Source: Desulfoluna spongiiphila (GTDB lineage Bacteria; Desulfobacterota; Desulfobacteria; Desulfobacterales; Desulfolunaceae). From it: 64,000 nt of DNA. How positions within the stretch are numbered: the first letter of the stretch is position 1; each line of letters starts with the position of its first letter. The notes beneath the pieces are model-generated. The model worked only from the letters and a program-made list of their open reading frames with translations. It made no database searches and was not told where the DNA came from. The stretch spans positions 62,001 to 126,000 of the forward strand of contig NZ_FMUX01000011.1 of NCBI RefSeq assembly GCF_900101345.1. The letters run 5' to 3'. The translations under genes and the position numbers were made by a program. Of the stretch, positions 33,110-41,610 are shown piece after piece.

Positions 33110-35260
33110 ATGATCCGTATTAACGATATCCTGGACAGAATCATAGAAATCCATCCCGATGCCGACCTGGACATCGTGGAACGGGCGTACATCTTTTCCG
33201 CACGCGTCCACGACGGCCAGACCCGCCTGTCCGGAGAGCCCTACCTCACCCACCCCCTGGAAGTGGCCTACATCCTGGCCGACATGAAACTCGACGTGGA
33301 GAGCGTGGCAGCCGCCCTGCTCCACGACGTCGTTGAGGACACCCACGCCACGGAAGAGGAGATCGCCCAGTACTTCGGCACCGGAGTGTGCCATATCGTG
33401 GCCGGCGTGACCAAACTCAGCAAGCTCAGCTTCGCCACCTCCCAGCAGCGCCAGGCCGAGAGCATCCGAAAGATGATCCTGGCCATGGCCAACGACATCC
33501 GGGTCATCCTCATCAAGCTGGCCGACCGCCTGCACAACATGCGCACCCTGAAGTTCCACAAAAAAGAGGAGAAAAAGAAGCAGATCGCCAAGGAGACCAT
33601 GGACCTTTATGTGCCCATCGCCTCCCGTCTGGGCATCTACTGGCTCAAACAGGAGCTGGAGGACATGGCCTTTGACACCCTGCTCCCCGATGAATACAAA
33701 AAAATCCGGGAGCAGGTGAAAGACGATCAGCTGGCCCAGGAAGAGATGGTGGCCACCACCAAGAAGCGCATCCGCGAGCTCATGGAAGATGCGGGCCTCC
33801 ACGGCCAGGTCATGGGCCGTTACAAGCAGCTCTACAGCATCTACCACAAAATGATCTCCCAGCAGCTCTCCTTCGACGAGATCTACGACCTCGTGGCCTT
33901 CCGCATCATCCTCGACACCATCCCCCAGTGCTACACGGCCCTGGGCATCATCCACAGCACCTGGAGCCCCATCGCCGGAAAATTCAAAGACTACATCGGC
34001 GTGCCCAAGCCCAACATGTACCAGTCCCTCCACACCACGGTGGTGGGTCCGGGGGGCCACCGCATCGAGGTGCAGATCCGCACCAAGGAGATGGACAAGG
34101 TCGCCAAATCGGGCATTGCCGCCCACTGGTCCTACAAAGAGGGGAAGGTCGCCGACGAAAAGTTAGGGGAGGCCTACGCCTGGGTACAGGATCTGGTGGA
34201 GAACCAGGAAAATGTCAAAAACCCGGGCGAGTTCATGGAAAACGTCCGCATCGATCTTTTCCAGGACGAGGTGTACGTCTTCAGCCCCAAGGGAGAGATA
34301 AAGACCCTTCCCAAGGGCGCCACCCCCATCGATTTTGCCTACGCCATCCACACCGAGGTGGGCAATCAGTGCAGCGGCGCCAAGGTCAACGGCCGCCTGG
34401 TCTCCCTCACCTACGAGCTCCAGACCGGAGATGCCGTAGAAATCATCATCACCAAGGGCAACACCCCCAGCAAAGACTGGATCGGCTTTGTAAAAACCGT
34501 CAAGGCCCGCTCCAGGATCCGCCACTTTATCCGCTCCGACGAAAAAGAGCACAGCGTGGCCCTGGGCAAGGACCTCCTGGAAAAAGAGTTCCGAAAGCAC
34601 AGCCTCAACTTCAACAAGCTCTCGGCCACCCCGGAGATGGAAGAGGCCTCCACCGCCTTCGGCTACAAAGGGGTCTCCTCCCTCATCGAAAATGTGGGCT
34701 ACGGAAAGGTCACGCCCCGGCAGGTGGTCAACCGGTTCCTGCCCCAGGAGGATAAACAGCCCAAGCACGAACCCTCCCTTTTCCACCGCCTCATGGGTCG
34801 GTCACGGAAAAAGAAAGAGGGAGATGCCGTCATCGTCAAGGGCATCGACAACATCCTCATCCGCCTGGGCAAATGCTGCAACCCCGTGCCGGGCGACGAA
34901 ATCACCGGCTACGTCACCCAGGGCCAGGGCATCACCATTCATCGCAGCAACTGCACCAACGCCCTCACCCTGAGCCCGGAACGCTGCGTGGATGTCACCT
35001 GGGCCAATGAAACCCAGGAGAGCCTTCCCGTCAGCATCCTGGTCCGCTCCCAGGACCAGGTGGGCCTGCTGGCCAAAATCACCTCGGCCATCAGCGACAG
35101 CCAGGCCAACATCGTGGATCTTGTCATGAGCCGCCAGGAACAGGGTGGTTACGAGTGCACCTTTACCTTGAATGTCAGCAACACCGACCAGATCAAAAAA
35201 GTCATCCAGAACATCAAGCGCATCCGCTCCGTACGGGAGGTGCGCCGCATCGGTGATTGA
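33110..35260 (+). CDS. rel: Bifunctional (p)ppGpp synthetase/hydrolase
   Basis: A stringent-response enzyme of 716 residues. The hydrolase HD domain comes first, with LLHDVVEDTHATEEEI near residue 66 and KLADRLHNMRTL. The synthetase domain follows with GRYKQLYSIYHKM and YQSLHTTV. Then come the TGS domain (VYVFSPKGEIKTLPKGATP) and a C-terminal zinc-finger and ACT region (KCCNPVPGDEITGYVT; NIVDLVMSR). Intact HD motifs imply hydrolase activity, so it is probably the dual-function Rel enzyme rather than RelA. Confidence 0.97.
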   Translation: MIRINDILDRIIEIHPDADLDIVERAYIFSARVHDGQTRLSGEPYLTHPLEVAYILADMKLDVESVAAALLHDVVEDTHATEEEIAQYFGTGVCHIVAGVTKLSKLSFATSQQRQAESIRKMILAMANDIRVILIKLADRLHNMRTLKFHKKEEKKKQIAKETMDLYVPIASRLGIYWLKQELEDMAFDTLLPDEYKKIREQVKDDQLAQEEMVATTKKRIRELMEDAGLHGQVMGRYKQLYSIYHKMISQQLSFDEIYDLVAFRIILDTIPQCYTALGIIHSTWSPIAGKFKDYIGVPKPNMYQSLHTTVVGPGGHRIEVQIRTKEMDKVAKSGIAAHWSYKEGKVADEKLGEAYAWVQDLVENQENVKNPGEFMENVRIDLFQDEVYVFSPKGEIKTLPKGATPIDFAYAIHTEVGNQCSGAKVNGRLVSLTYELQTGDAVEIIITKGNTPSKDWIGFVKTVKARSRIRHFIRSDEKEHSVALGKDLLEKEFRKHSLNFNKLSATPEMEEASTAFGYKGVSSLIENVGYGKVTPRQVVNRFLPQEDKQPKHEPSLFHRLMGRSRKKKEGDAVIVKGIDNILIRLGKCCNPVPGDEITGYVTQGQGITIHRSNCTNALTLSPERCVDVTWANETQESLPVSILVRSQDQVGLLAKITSAISDSQANIVDLVMSRQEQGGYECTFTLNVSNTDQIKKVIQNIKRIRSVREVRRIGD

Positions 35261-35272
35261 TGCGCCTTGCAG

Positions 35273-35308
35273 GCGGCAGGGATCGGGCTCGTCATGCCCC
35301 CCTGCCGC
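35273..35308. other. Stem-loop between convergent rel and HD-GYP genes
   Basis: GCGGCAGGG pairs with CCCTGCCGC, then after a 3-base bulge GGGC pairs with GCCC around a 7-base loop. There is no T tract. It lies in the 64-base gap between two convergent genes and may act as an mRNA 3' end structure. Confidence 0.45.
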
Positions 35309-35324
35309 ACCCCACCCCCCTCAC

Positions 35325-36848
35325 TTACCCCACCATGGGCAGGGTCTCCTGCCGCGACTCCCCAGTATCCTCAAAACGGCTTGAAACACCCACAAAACGG
35401 TCTTCACAGGCAACAAAGGCATCCACCACATCCGGATCAAAGTGGGTGCCCCGCCCCTCAAGGATAATCCGGCGCGCCTCACCGTGGTCACAGGCATCCT
35501 TATAAACCCGCCTGGATCGCAGGGCGTCGTAGACATCGGCCAGGGCCATGAGCCTCGCCGAAAGGGGAATACCGCAGCCCGACAGCCCCCGGGGATACCC
35601 GCTGCCGTCCCACTTTTCATGGTGCCCCCCGGCAATCTCCCTGGCGCAGCTGAGAAACGAGGTGTCCGCTCCGGGACCCATCTTGAACTCCGCCCGCCGG
35701 ATGGCTTCCTCTCCCCTCAGGGTGTGAAGCTTCATGACTGAAAACTCTTCCTCTGTAAGGGGACCGGGCTTCAGGAGAATGGCATCCGGTACCCCCACCT
35801 TTCCAATGTCGTGGAGGGGGGCGGTCTTGTACAGGAGGTCAATGGCCGAAGGGGTCAGCACGTCCCGATACCCGGGAACTTCCGCCAGGGTCTCGGCAAG
35901 GAGCTTCACGTAGTGCTGGGTCCGCCGAATGTGGGAGCCGGTTTCGTTGTCCCGGGTTTCCGCCAGGGAGGCCATGCTGTTGATGATGACATCCCGGAGC
36001 TTCTCCACCATGAGATTCTGGGCCTGCAGCCCGTCAATCATCCGATTGGTGTAGCTGGCGATGACCCCCAGCTCGTTGTTGAAGGCCACAGGCACCCGGG
36101 TATTAAAATTTCCGGCGGCCACGGCGCTTAAGGTTCGCGTCTCCTCGTCAAGAAACAAGTGTATGTTCCGGGCGTAGGTCATCACGATATTGGCCGTGTA
36201 GCCCATGAGCATGGTGATGACAAATACCTGGTTGAAAAACACCGCTTTTTTATAGCTTGCCAGCGCCTCCATGCTTTGGCCGGTGAGCCAGTAAAAATCA
36301 TTGAAAATCACAATGCCCAGGGTCACCGTCACAGCCACAAGGGAACTGACCGTCACCAGCACCAGCTTTCTGGACACCGATACAAAATGCCCCGTCATGG
36401 TAAACAGCCCGCGCCCCAGGGTCAAAGCCAGCCGCCGGTTATGAATCAATGCCAGATCCGTCCCGATAAAAAAGCCCAGGCTCATAAAACCGGTGGAGAG
36501 CTCAATGGCACTTCGCATTCCGCCACCGTACCAGCTGTCACCCTGCATGCTGATGACAACCCCCGCCCCCCCCAGAAGCACCACATCCAGAAAAAAGAGC
36601 CCTGCCACCTGCCATCGGGGCGGCGTCCGTTGAAACACAAACCGGCTGAGCCCGGCCCTGGCCCCGCGCGCAAAGACCAGCACGGTGCCGACGATAAAAA
36701 GCCACGCCACCACCGGCATGGAATGAACCATGGGGCAGATCCCCGCACCGTATCCCCCCATCACCACAAGAACCAGGAGATAATGGACCGTCGCCCGCAG
36801 GTCGTGCTCAAGGCCTTCGGTAACTGTGTTGTAACGCATAAAAACCAT
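35325..36848 (-). CDS. Membrane HD-GYP domain phosphodiesterase
   Basis: A 507-residue protein with about five or six N-terminal membrane helices up to residue 240, a HAMP-like linker (LDEETRTLSAVAAGNFNTRV) and a C-terminal HD-GYP domain. Metal and signature motifs are present: HDIGKVGVPD, GHHEKWDGSGYPRGLSG and ADVYDAL. It should hydrolyse cyclic di-GMP at the inner membrane, sensing an unknown signal through its N-terminal part. The true start could be the second methionine (position 4). It is transcribed alone toward rel. Confidence 0.93.
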   Translation of the reverse strand: MVFMRYNTVTEGLEHDLRATVHYLLVLVVMGGYGAGICPMVHSMPVVAWLFIVGTVLVFARGARAGLSRFVFQRTPPRWQVAGLFFLDVVLLGGAGVVISMQGDSWYGGGMRSAIELSTGFMSLGFFIGTDLALIHNRRLALTLGRGLFTMTGHFVSVSRKLVLVTVSSLVAVTVTLGIVIFNDFYWLTGQSMEALASYKKAVFFNQVFVITMLMGYTANIVMTYARNIHLFLDEETRTLSAVAAGNFNTRVPVAFNNELGVIASYTNRMIDGLQAQNLMVEKLRDVIINSMASLAETRDNETGSHIRRTQHYVKLLAETLAEVPGYRDVLTPSAIDLLYKTAPLHDIGKVGVPDAILLKPGPLTEEEFSVMKLHTLRGEEAIRRAEFKMGPGADTSFLSCAREIAGGHHEKWDGSGYPRGLSGCGIPLSARLMALADVYDALRSRRVYKDACDHGEARRIILEGRGTHFDPDVVDAFVACEDRFVGVSSRFEDTGESRQETLPMVG

Positions 36849-37199
36849 ACTCCAAGGGGTTCATAGAGGTCCAAAGCACACATCACGATTCGCGTTTGGC
36901 AAACGCCGGCACCACCTCCTGACGGACACGCCAAGGCGCATCGCGCGGACGGGTCAGGGAACAATCACGGCACATGCCTGAGGTGTGATATACCTGCTGA
37001 TTCAGCCTGTCAATACGCGTTGACAAATAACAGAACAACCGGTCTTTAAAAGGGCGAAAAAATCAGAACACACCTGAATTTCAACGAACTATGCCCGCCC
37101 CCTCAGATCCCCCGACAGCGCTGCCCCGGGAACATCCCGGCAAAGGACCGATGATAAAACGCGACGAAATGCCGTTACAGCTCGCGTGTCCCTTCGCAC
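36849..37199. other. Intergenic region upstream of HD-GYP gene
   Basis: It contains a candidate minus-strand promoter (36987-37013) and, at its right edge, the terminator of the next minus-strand gene. No coding potential was seen. Confidence 0.4.
36987..37013 (-). promoter_or_regulatory. Weak candidate promoter of HD-GYP gene
   Basis: On the minus strand TTGACA is followed after 15 bases by TATATC. The spacer holds the small palindrome GCTGAATCAGC. The spacing is short, so confidence is low. Confidence 0.3.
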
Positions 37200-37235
37200 A
37201 AAAAAAACGCCTTCGGCGTTCACCGAAGGCGTTTC
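37200..37235 (-). terminator. Terminator of trypsin-like gene (minus strand)
   Basis: AACGCCTTCGG pairs with CCGAAGGCGTT around CGTTCA, with seven T residues following on the minus strand. Confidence 0.88.
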
Positions 37236-37263
37236 TCATTACATCGTATGACTAAAATGGGGA

Positions 37264-37947
37264 TCAGGCCACGTCAAGCCCCTGTTGCTCCATCAGCGCA
37301 AGGCCGTACTCAATGGAGACGGCATAGCTGATCTGGGTATCGTACCCGGAAAGCCTACTGCCCCGGGCAAAATCCCCCCCGTCTTCAACCGGGGAAAAAC
37401 GCCCGATGACCACGCCGACGACCCGGCCGTCATCGGCATTGACCAGGGGGCCACCGGCCACGCCGTCGTAGACCATGGCGTCGAAGAGCAAAAGCCGTGT
37501 CCCGTTTCTGGACCGCACCTTGGAACTTAAAATTGCACTCTGGGCCACGAGGTTGTGCATTTCGTCGTGCCCGAAGGGAAAGCCCAGGCTGAGCAGGCTG
37601 GTCCCCATGCTCAGGTTCGCCGTAGTCCCTCCCAAGTGATCCGGGGTCCGGATACGCAGGTTTCGGTCGATTTCGAGCAACGCGGCGTTGTGGACCGTGT
37701 CCACGGCCGAGACGGTGACGCTCATGGCCGATACCCGGTCCAGGCTGATGGGCATGAAATCGTCCGGGTTGCTTGTGGGAACCACCATCAACCCTTCGGG
37801 ATCGTCTCCGATAAGATGGGATGCCGTAAGCAAATACCCGTCATCGTGCATGAGAAAGGCTGTTCCGAGGAACACCACGGCGCTCTCTTTCTTCCGCACC
37901 AGCATCATGCACCCGCCTGCAAATTTCTGACTCACATCCTGTAGCAT
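37264..37947 (-). CDS. Trypsin-fold protein lacking the catalytic Asp and Ser (pseudoprotease)
   Basis: A 227-residue chymotrypsin/HtrA-like protein without PDZ domain or obvious signal peptide. The fold is clear: GTAFLMHDDGYLLTASHLI with His44, VHNAALLEID in the Asp strand, and GVAGGPLVNADDGRVVGVV in the Ser loop. However, the triad Asp position is Asn87 and the nucleophile Ser is Ala164 (codon GCC at 37458-37456 on the minus strand), so peptidase activity is not expected. The tail repeats HtrA-like YAVSIEYGLALM. It may be a binding or regulatory protein. Its own terminator follows, and a BCCT transporter gene precedes it by 20 bases on the same strand, so the two are likely co-transcribed. 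Confidence 0.85.
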   Translation of the reverse strand: MLQDVSQKFAGGCMMLVRKKESAVVFLGTAFLMHDDGYLLTASHLIGDDPEGLMVVPTSNPDDFMPISLDRVSAMSVTVSAVDTVHNAALLEIDRNLRIRTPDHLGGTTANLSMGTSLLSLGFPFGHDEMHNLVAQSAILSSKVRSRNGTRLLLFDAMVYDGVAGGPLVNADDGRVVGVVIGRFSPVEDGGDFARGSRLSGYDTQISYAVSIEYGLALMEQQGLDVA

Positions 37948-37967
37948 CTCATGTCCTCCTTTGCAGA

Positions 37968-39617
37968 TCAGGCGCTTTTCTTGCGTCCAAAAATCACATG
38001 GGGCGCCTCGGCCCCTTCAATCTCAAACTCTTCGGTTTTCTTTTTCCCTGTTTTTACGCTGAAGGTCTGAATCCCTATGTACTCATTGAGCCCTTTTTTC
38101 AGGCTCACACACATGATGATCAACACAACACCAAAGGGCAGCCCCGTGGTGATCACCGCGGACTGCAGGGCGGCCAGGCCGCCGCAGAGAAGCAGGGTCG
38201 CAGCCACCACCCCTTCCAGGACAGCCCAGAAAAGGCGCTGGGGAATGGGAGGATCCGGGTTGCCGCCGGCGGTAATGATGTCGATAACCATGGAACCGGA
38301 GTCCGAAGACGTGACAAAAAAGCTCACCACCACCAGAATCCCCAGCAGGCAGGAAACGTTGGAAAAAGGAAAATTCTCAAGAAGCACAAACAAAGAGACC
38401 GGTACGTTCTTGGCCACAACCTCGGCGATACCGCCGCCGCCGAACATCTCGATGAACAGCGCGGAGTTGCCGAACACCGTCAGCCAGACAAAGGTGACAA
38501 AGGCCGGGACGCAGAGGACGCCCATGATAAACTCCCGAACGGTACGCCCCTTGGACACCCGGGCAATAAACATCCCCACAAAAGGAGACCAGGCAATCCA
38601 CCACCCCCAGTAAAACACGGTCCAGCCGTTCTGCCAGTTGGTGTTCTCAAAGGTTTCGCTCCAGGTGGCCAGCCTGGGGAATTCCTGGATATAGGATCCG
38701 ATGTTTTCGAGCAGGCCGTTGAAAATAAAGAGGGTGGGCCCGCACACCAGGACAAACAGCAGCAGCCCCGTGGCCAGCCAGACGTTAAGTTCCGAGAGCC
38801 TTCGAATACCCGAGTCCAGACCTTTGACCACGGAGGTCGTGGCAATGGCCGTGATCCCTGCGATGAGCCAAAGCTGGGTGGTGGCGCTCTGCTCCCACCC
38901 GAAGAGGTGTGCCAGCCCGGCGTTTATCTGCTGCACCCCGAACCCAAGGGACGTGGCCACACCGAAAAGGGTGGCCACCGTGGCCAGGATGTCTATGACA
39001 TTGCCCCAGAAGCCGTGGATTCGCTCACCGAGAAGGGGATAAAACACCGCACGAATGGACAGGGGAAGCCCCTTGTTGAAGCTGAAAAAGGCCAGGGCCA
39101 GCCCCACGATGGAGTACACCGCCCAGGGATGGAATCCCCAATGGAGAAACGTAATGGCCATGGCGGTTCGGGCCGCTTCCGTGTTCCCCGCCGCAGGAAA
39201 CGGGCTGGCGCCGAAGTGATACATGGGCTCTGCCACCCCGTAAAAGAGAAGGCCGATGCCCATGCCCGCTGAAAAAAGCATGGCAAACCAGCTCATGGTG
39301 CTGAAGTCCGGCTCGGCGTCTTCCCCTCCCAGGCGGATGTCGCCGTATCGGCTGAACATCAGGTAGAGTGCAAAAAAGAGAATGATGTTCATGGTCCAGA
39401 CAAAGAACCAGCCGGCGTTGGACGAAATAGCGGCCTGGAGCGGACCAAAAAAATCGCCGACCTTCTGATGAAAAAAGATGGTGAACACCACAAAGCCAAC
39501 GATAATGGCGGCCGAGGTGAAAAATACCTGGGGATGGACATCGAAACGGGGGGACGCACCCGAAGGCTCCGAAGAGGGAGCGGAGGGGTCCTGGGAGCTT
39601 AACTCACTGTCTGTCAT
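37968..39617 (-). CDS. BCCT-family transporter (betaine/carnitine/choline type)
   Basis: A 549-residue inner-membrane transporter with about twelve helices. The family's glycine-rich helix GMGIGLLFYGVAEPMYHFG is of the Na+-coupled type, and the signature tryptophan segment is FYWGWWIAWSPFVGMFIARV followed by SKGRTVREF. SSDSGSM in the later helices is also typical. Likely substrates are glycine betaine or related quaternary amines, for osmoprotection or as a methyl donor; the exact substrate is not visible. The pseudoprotease gene follows on the same strand, 20 bases away. Confidence 0.93.
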   Translation of the reverse strand: MTDSELSSQDPSAPSSEPSGASPRFDVHPQVFFTSAAIIVGFVVFTIFFHQKVGDFFGPLQAAISSNAGWFFVWTMNIILFFALYLMFSRYGDIRLGGEDAEPDFSTMSWFAMLFSAGMGIGLLFYGVAEPMYHFGASPFPAAGNTEAARTAMAITFLHWGFHPWAVYSIVGLALAFFSFNKGLPLSIRAVFYPLLGERIHGFWGNVIDILATVATLFGVATSLGFGVQQINAGLAHLFGWEQSATTQLWLIAGITAIATTSVVKGLDSGIRRLSELNVWLATGLLLFVLVCGPTLFIFNGLLENIGSYIQEFPRLATWSETFENTNWQNGWTVFYWGWWIAWSPFVGMFIARVSKGRTVREFIMGVLCVPAFVTFVWLTVFGNSALFIEMFGGGGIAEVVAKNVPVSLFVLLENFPFSNVSCLLGILVVVSFFVTSSDSGSMVIDIITAGGNPDPPIPQRLFWAVLEGVVAATLLLCGGLAALQSAVITTGLPFGVVLIIMCVSLKKGLNEYIGIQTFSVKTGKKKTEEFEIEGAEAPHVIFGRKKSA

Positions 39618-39722
39618 AAAAAAAATCCACTGAGAGTTTCAAGACAACCCGAAGTGGCGATGGAAAGCCTGACCGTCGACCCGTGTGACACGGGCCGTTG
39701 AAACATCATGAAGCCCTGCAGC

Positions 39723-39766
39723 ACACCCGAAGAAACCAGGCTCATAGTCCTGATTTCTTCGGGTGT
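39723..39766. other. Long hairpin upstream of BCCT gene
   Basis: A perfect 13-base inverted repeat (ACACCCGAAGAAA at 39723-39735 with 39754-39766) is extended inside by one mismatch and CAGG/CCTG, closing on an 8-base loop. It lies about 105 bases before the BCCT start on the minus strand. It could be an operator or a leader structure; a T tract is lacking. Confidence 0.55.
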
Positions 39767-40328
39767 TGCCGCCGGAAAGCTGCCGTACGGGCCCCATGCA
39801 AAATATGCCTGCAGATCCTTCTCGCCTCTCCGGAACAACCGGAATCCGCCCCACGGCACAAGGACAACCTCGCCGGGGGCCGAGAAAACATGCGGGATGA
39901 TCACTCACTTCATACCTTACACGAGCAGCAGACTACCCGAAATTTAAAATACTAAGAAAGCAATAAAGCAACAATTTGTTTTCAAATAACTTTTCAAAAC
40001 CTTGTCGCATCTAAAAAGCGCAACAAAGTCAGTCATCTCGCAAAAACCGGAACAGGCTAACATAAATATACCGACTTTAAAACCCTTGTAATTATGATGC
40101 TAACAGCGCCCCGTTCCCGCACCATTCTAAAGACATACGCCCATCAAGGGGTTCTCGTACCACCCATAACCCACTGTTTCACAAATTTAAATTTTCGCAC
40201 AACTGGACATTTAAAACAGGAGCATTCCTAATATTAGATGGACATTCATGCCCACGTGGCCCAGGGCCGCCCCCGGGATAACCACCCGGTAATATTCAAG
40301 CCTTGCCCGGGGTGGACACACTCTTTCC
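39767..40328. other. AT-rich intergenic region, divergent BCCT / acyl-CoA dehydrogenase
   Basis: Composition drops to AT-rich between about 39930 and 40130, unlike the rest of the window. It should hold the BCCT promoter and perhaps regulatory sites of the catabolic cluster. No gene or known RNA was recognised. Confidence 0.4.
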
Positions 40329-40357
40329 TTGACATTTAAAATGAATTATATTTTTAT
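40329..40357 (+). promoter_or_regulatory. Candidate promoter of the Atu/Liu-like cluster
   Basis: TTGACA at 40329-40334 is followed by AT-rich sequence, with TTTTAT at 17-base spacing and a better TATATT hexamer at a short 12-base spacing. The start codon is about 100 bases further on. Confidence 0.45.
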
Positions 40358-40454
40358 TCTGAATAGCATTCAATTTTGGAATTGCGTTTCATCCAAGCTT
40401 CCCGCCCGGCCCTGCCTGATCGCCGGGACCACCCACCCCACCCTTGGAGGCCTT

Positions 40455-41597
40455 ATGGAATTCGCGTTTACCAAAGACCAACTGATGTTCAAAAAAGAGG
40501 TGATCCGGTTCGCCCGGAAAGAGATCCTCCCCCGAGTGGAAGAAAACGACCGCAACCACACCTTCGACTTTGAAGCCTTCCGCAAAATGGGAGAGTTTGG
40601 CCTCCTGGGCCTCCACCTCCCGGAAGCCTACGGGGGGGCCGAGGCCGACGTGGTTACCACGGTACTGGCCGGAGAAGCCCTGGGCGAAGCAGGTGTGGAC
40701 GGAGGCCTCACCCTCTCCTACGGTGCCCACTCCTTCCTCTGCGCCGACACCCTCTTCTGCCACGGCACCGAGGCCCAAAGGCAAACCTACCTGCCGGACC
40801 TCATCTCCGGAGAAAAAATCGGCTGCATGGGGCTCACCGAACCCAGCGCCGGCTCCGATGTCGCCTCCATGAAAACCACGGCCATCAAACAAGGCGACAC
40901 GTACGTGTTGAACGGCAGCAAAACCTTCATCACCAACGGCCCCATCGCCGACGTGGCACTCATCTACGCCAAAACCGACCCGGAAAAAGCCCACGACGGC
41001 ATCTCCGCCTTTATCGTGGAAAAAGGAACCCCAGGCTTTGAGTCGGGTCCCCCCATGAACAAACTGGGCTGCAGAAGTTCCCAGACCTCGGAACTCTTCT
41101 TCTCCGACTGTGCCATCCCGGCAAAAAACCTCGTCGGCGAAGAAGGCACGGGCTTTCTCATGGCCATGCAGACCGTGGAGTGGGACCGGAGCGCCCTGCT
41201 CTCTCCCATGGTGGGGGGAATCAACCACGCCCTGGCCCGGTCCGTGGCCTACGCCAAAGGCCGGGAACAGTTCGGCCGCCCCATCGGAACATTCTACGCC
41301 ACCAAAGAAAAACTCGCCTCCATAAAGATCTTCGCCGAAGCGGCAAAGCTCCTCGTCTACCGCATCGCCTGGTGCAAAGGCCAGGGCAAGCCTGTCAACC
41401 ACCTGGAGGCCGCCGTGGCCAAGCTCTTTGTGGGGGACTGGCTCCTCGGCCCCAGCAACGACGCCCTCCTGCTCCACGGCGGCTACGGCTACTGCCACGA
41501 ATACGGCGTGGAACGCATGTTCCGGGACGGACGCCTCGCCCCCATCGGCGGCGGCACCTCCGATGTCCAGAAAATGATCATCTCCAAAATGATATAG
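40455..41597 (+). CDS. Acyl-CoA dehydrogenase, isovaleryl/citronellyl-CoA-like
   Basis: A 380-residue FAD flavoenzyme that introduces an alpha-beta double bond into acyl-CoA, passing electrons to ETF. It shows LPEAYGGAEAD, GCMGLTEPSAGSD, KTFITNGPIAD and the C-terminal GGYGYCHEYGVERMFRDGR. The loop that carries the MCAD catalytic glutamate is IGGGTSDVQ instead, while a glutamate is present in TVEWDRSAL, the position used by isovaleryl-CoA-type enzymes. That, and the carboxylase genes after it, suggest a branched acyl-CoA substrate. The frame is open from 40329, but the ATG at 40455 behind TTGGAGG is the start. Confidence 0.92.
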   Translation: MEFAFTKDQLMFKKEVIRFARKEILPRVEENDRNHTFDFEAFRKMGEFGLLGLHLPEAYGGAEADVVTTVLAGEALGEAGVDGGLTLSYGAHSFLCADTLFCHGTEAQRQTYLPDLISGEKIGCMGLTEPSAGSDVASMKTTAIKQGDTYVLNGSKTFITNGPIADVALIYAKTDPEKAHDGISAFIVEKGTPGFESGPPMNKLGCRSSQTSELFFSDCAIPAKNLVGEEGTGFLMAMQTVEWDRSALLSPMVGGINHALARSVAYAKGREQFGRPIGTFYATKEKLASIKIFAEAAKLLVYRIAWCKGQGKPVNHLEAAVAKLFVGDWLLGPSNDALLLHGGYGYCHEYGVERMFRDGRLAPIGGGTSDVQKMIISKMI

Positions 41598-41610
41598 GGG
41601 GGACCAGCCC

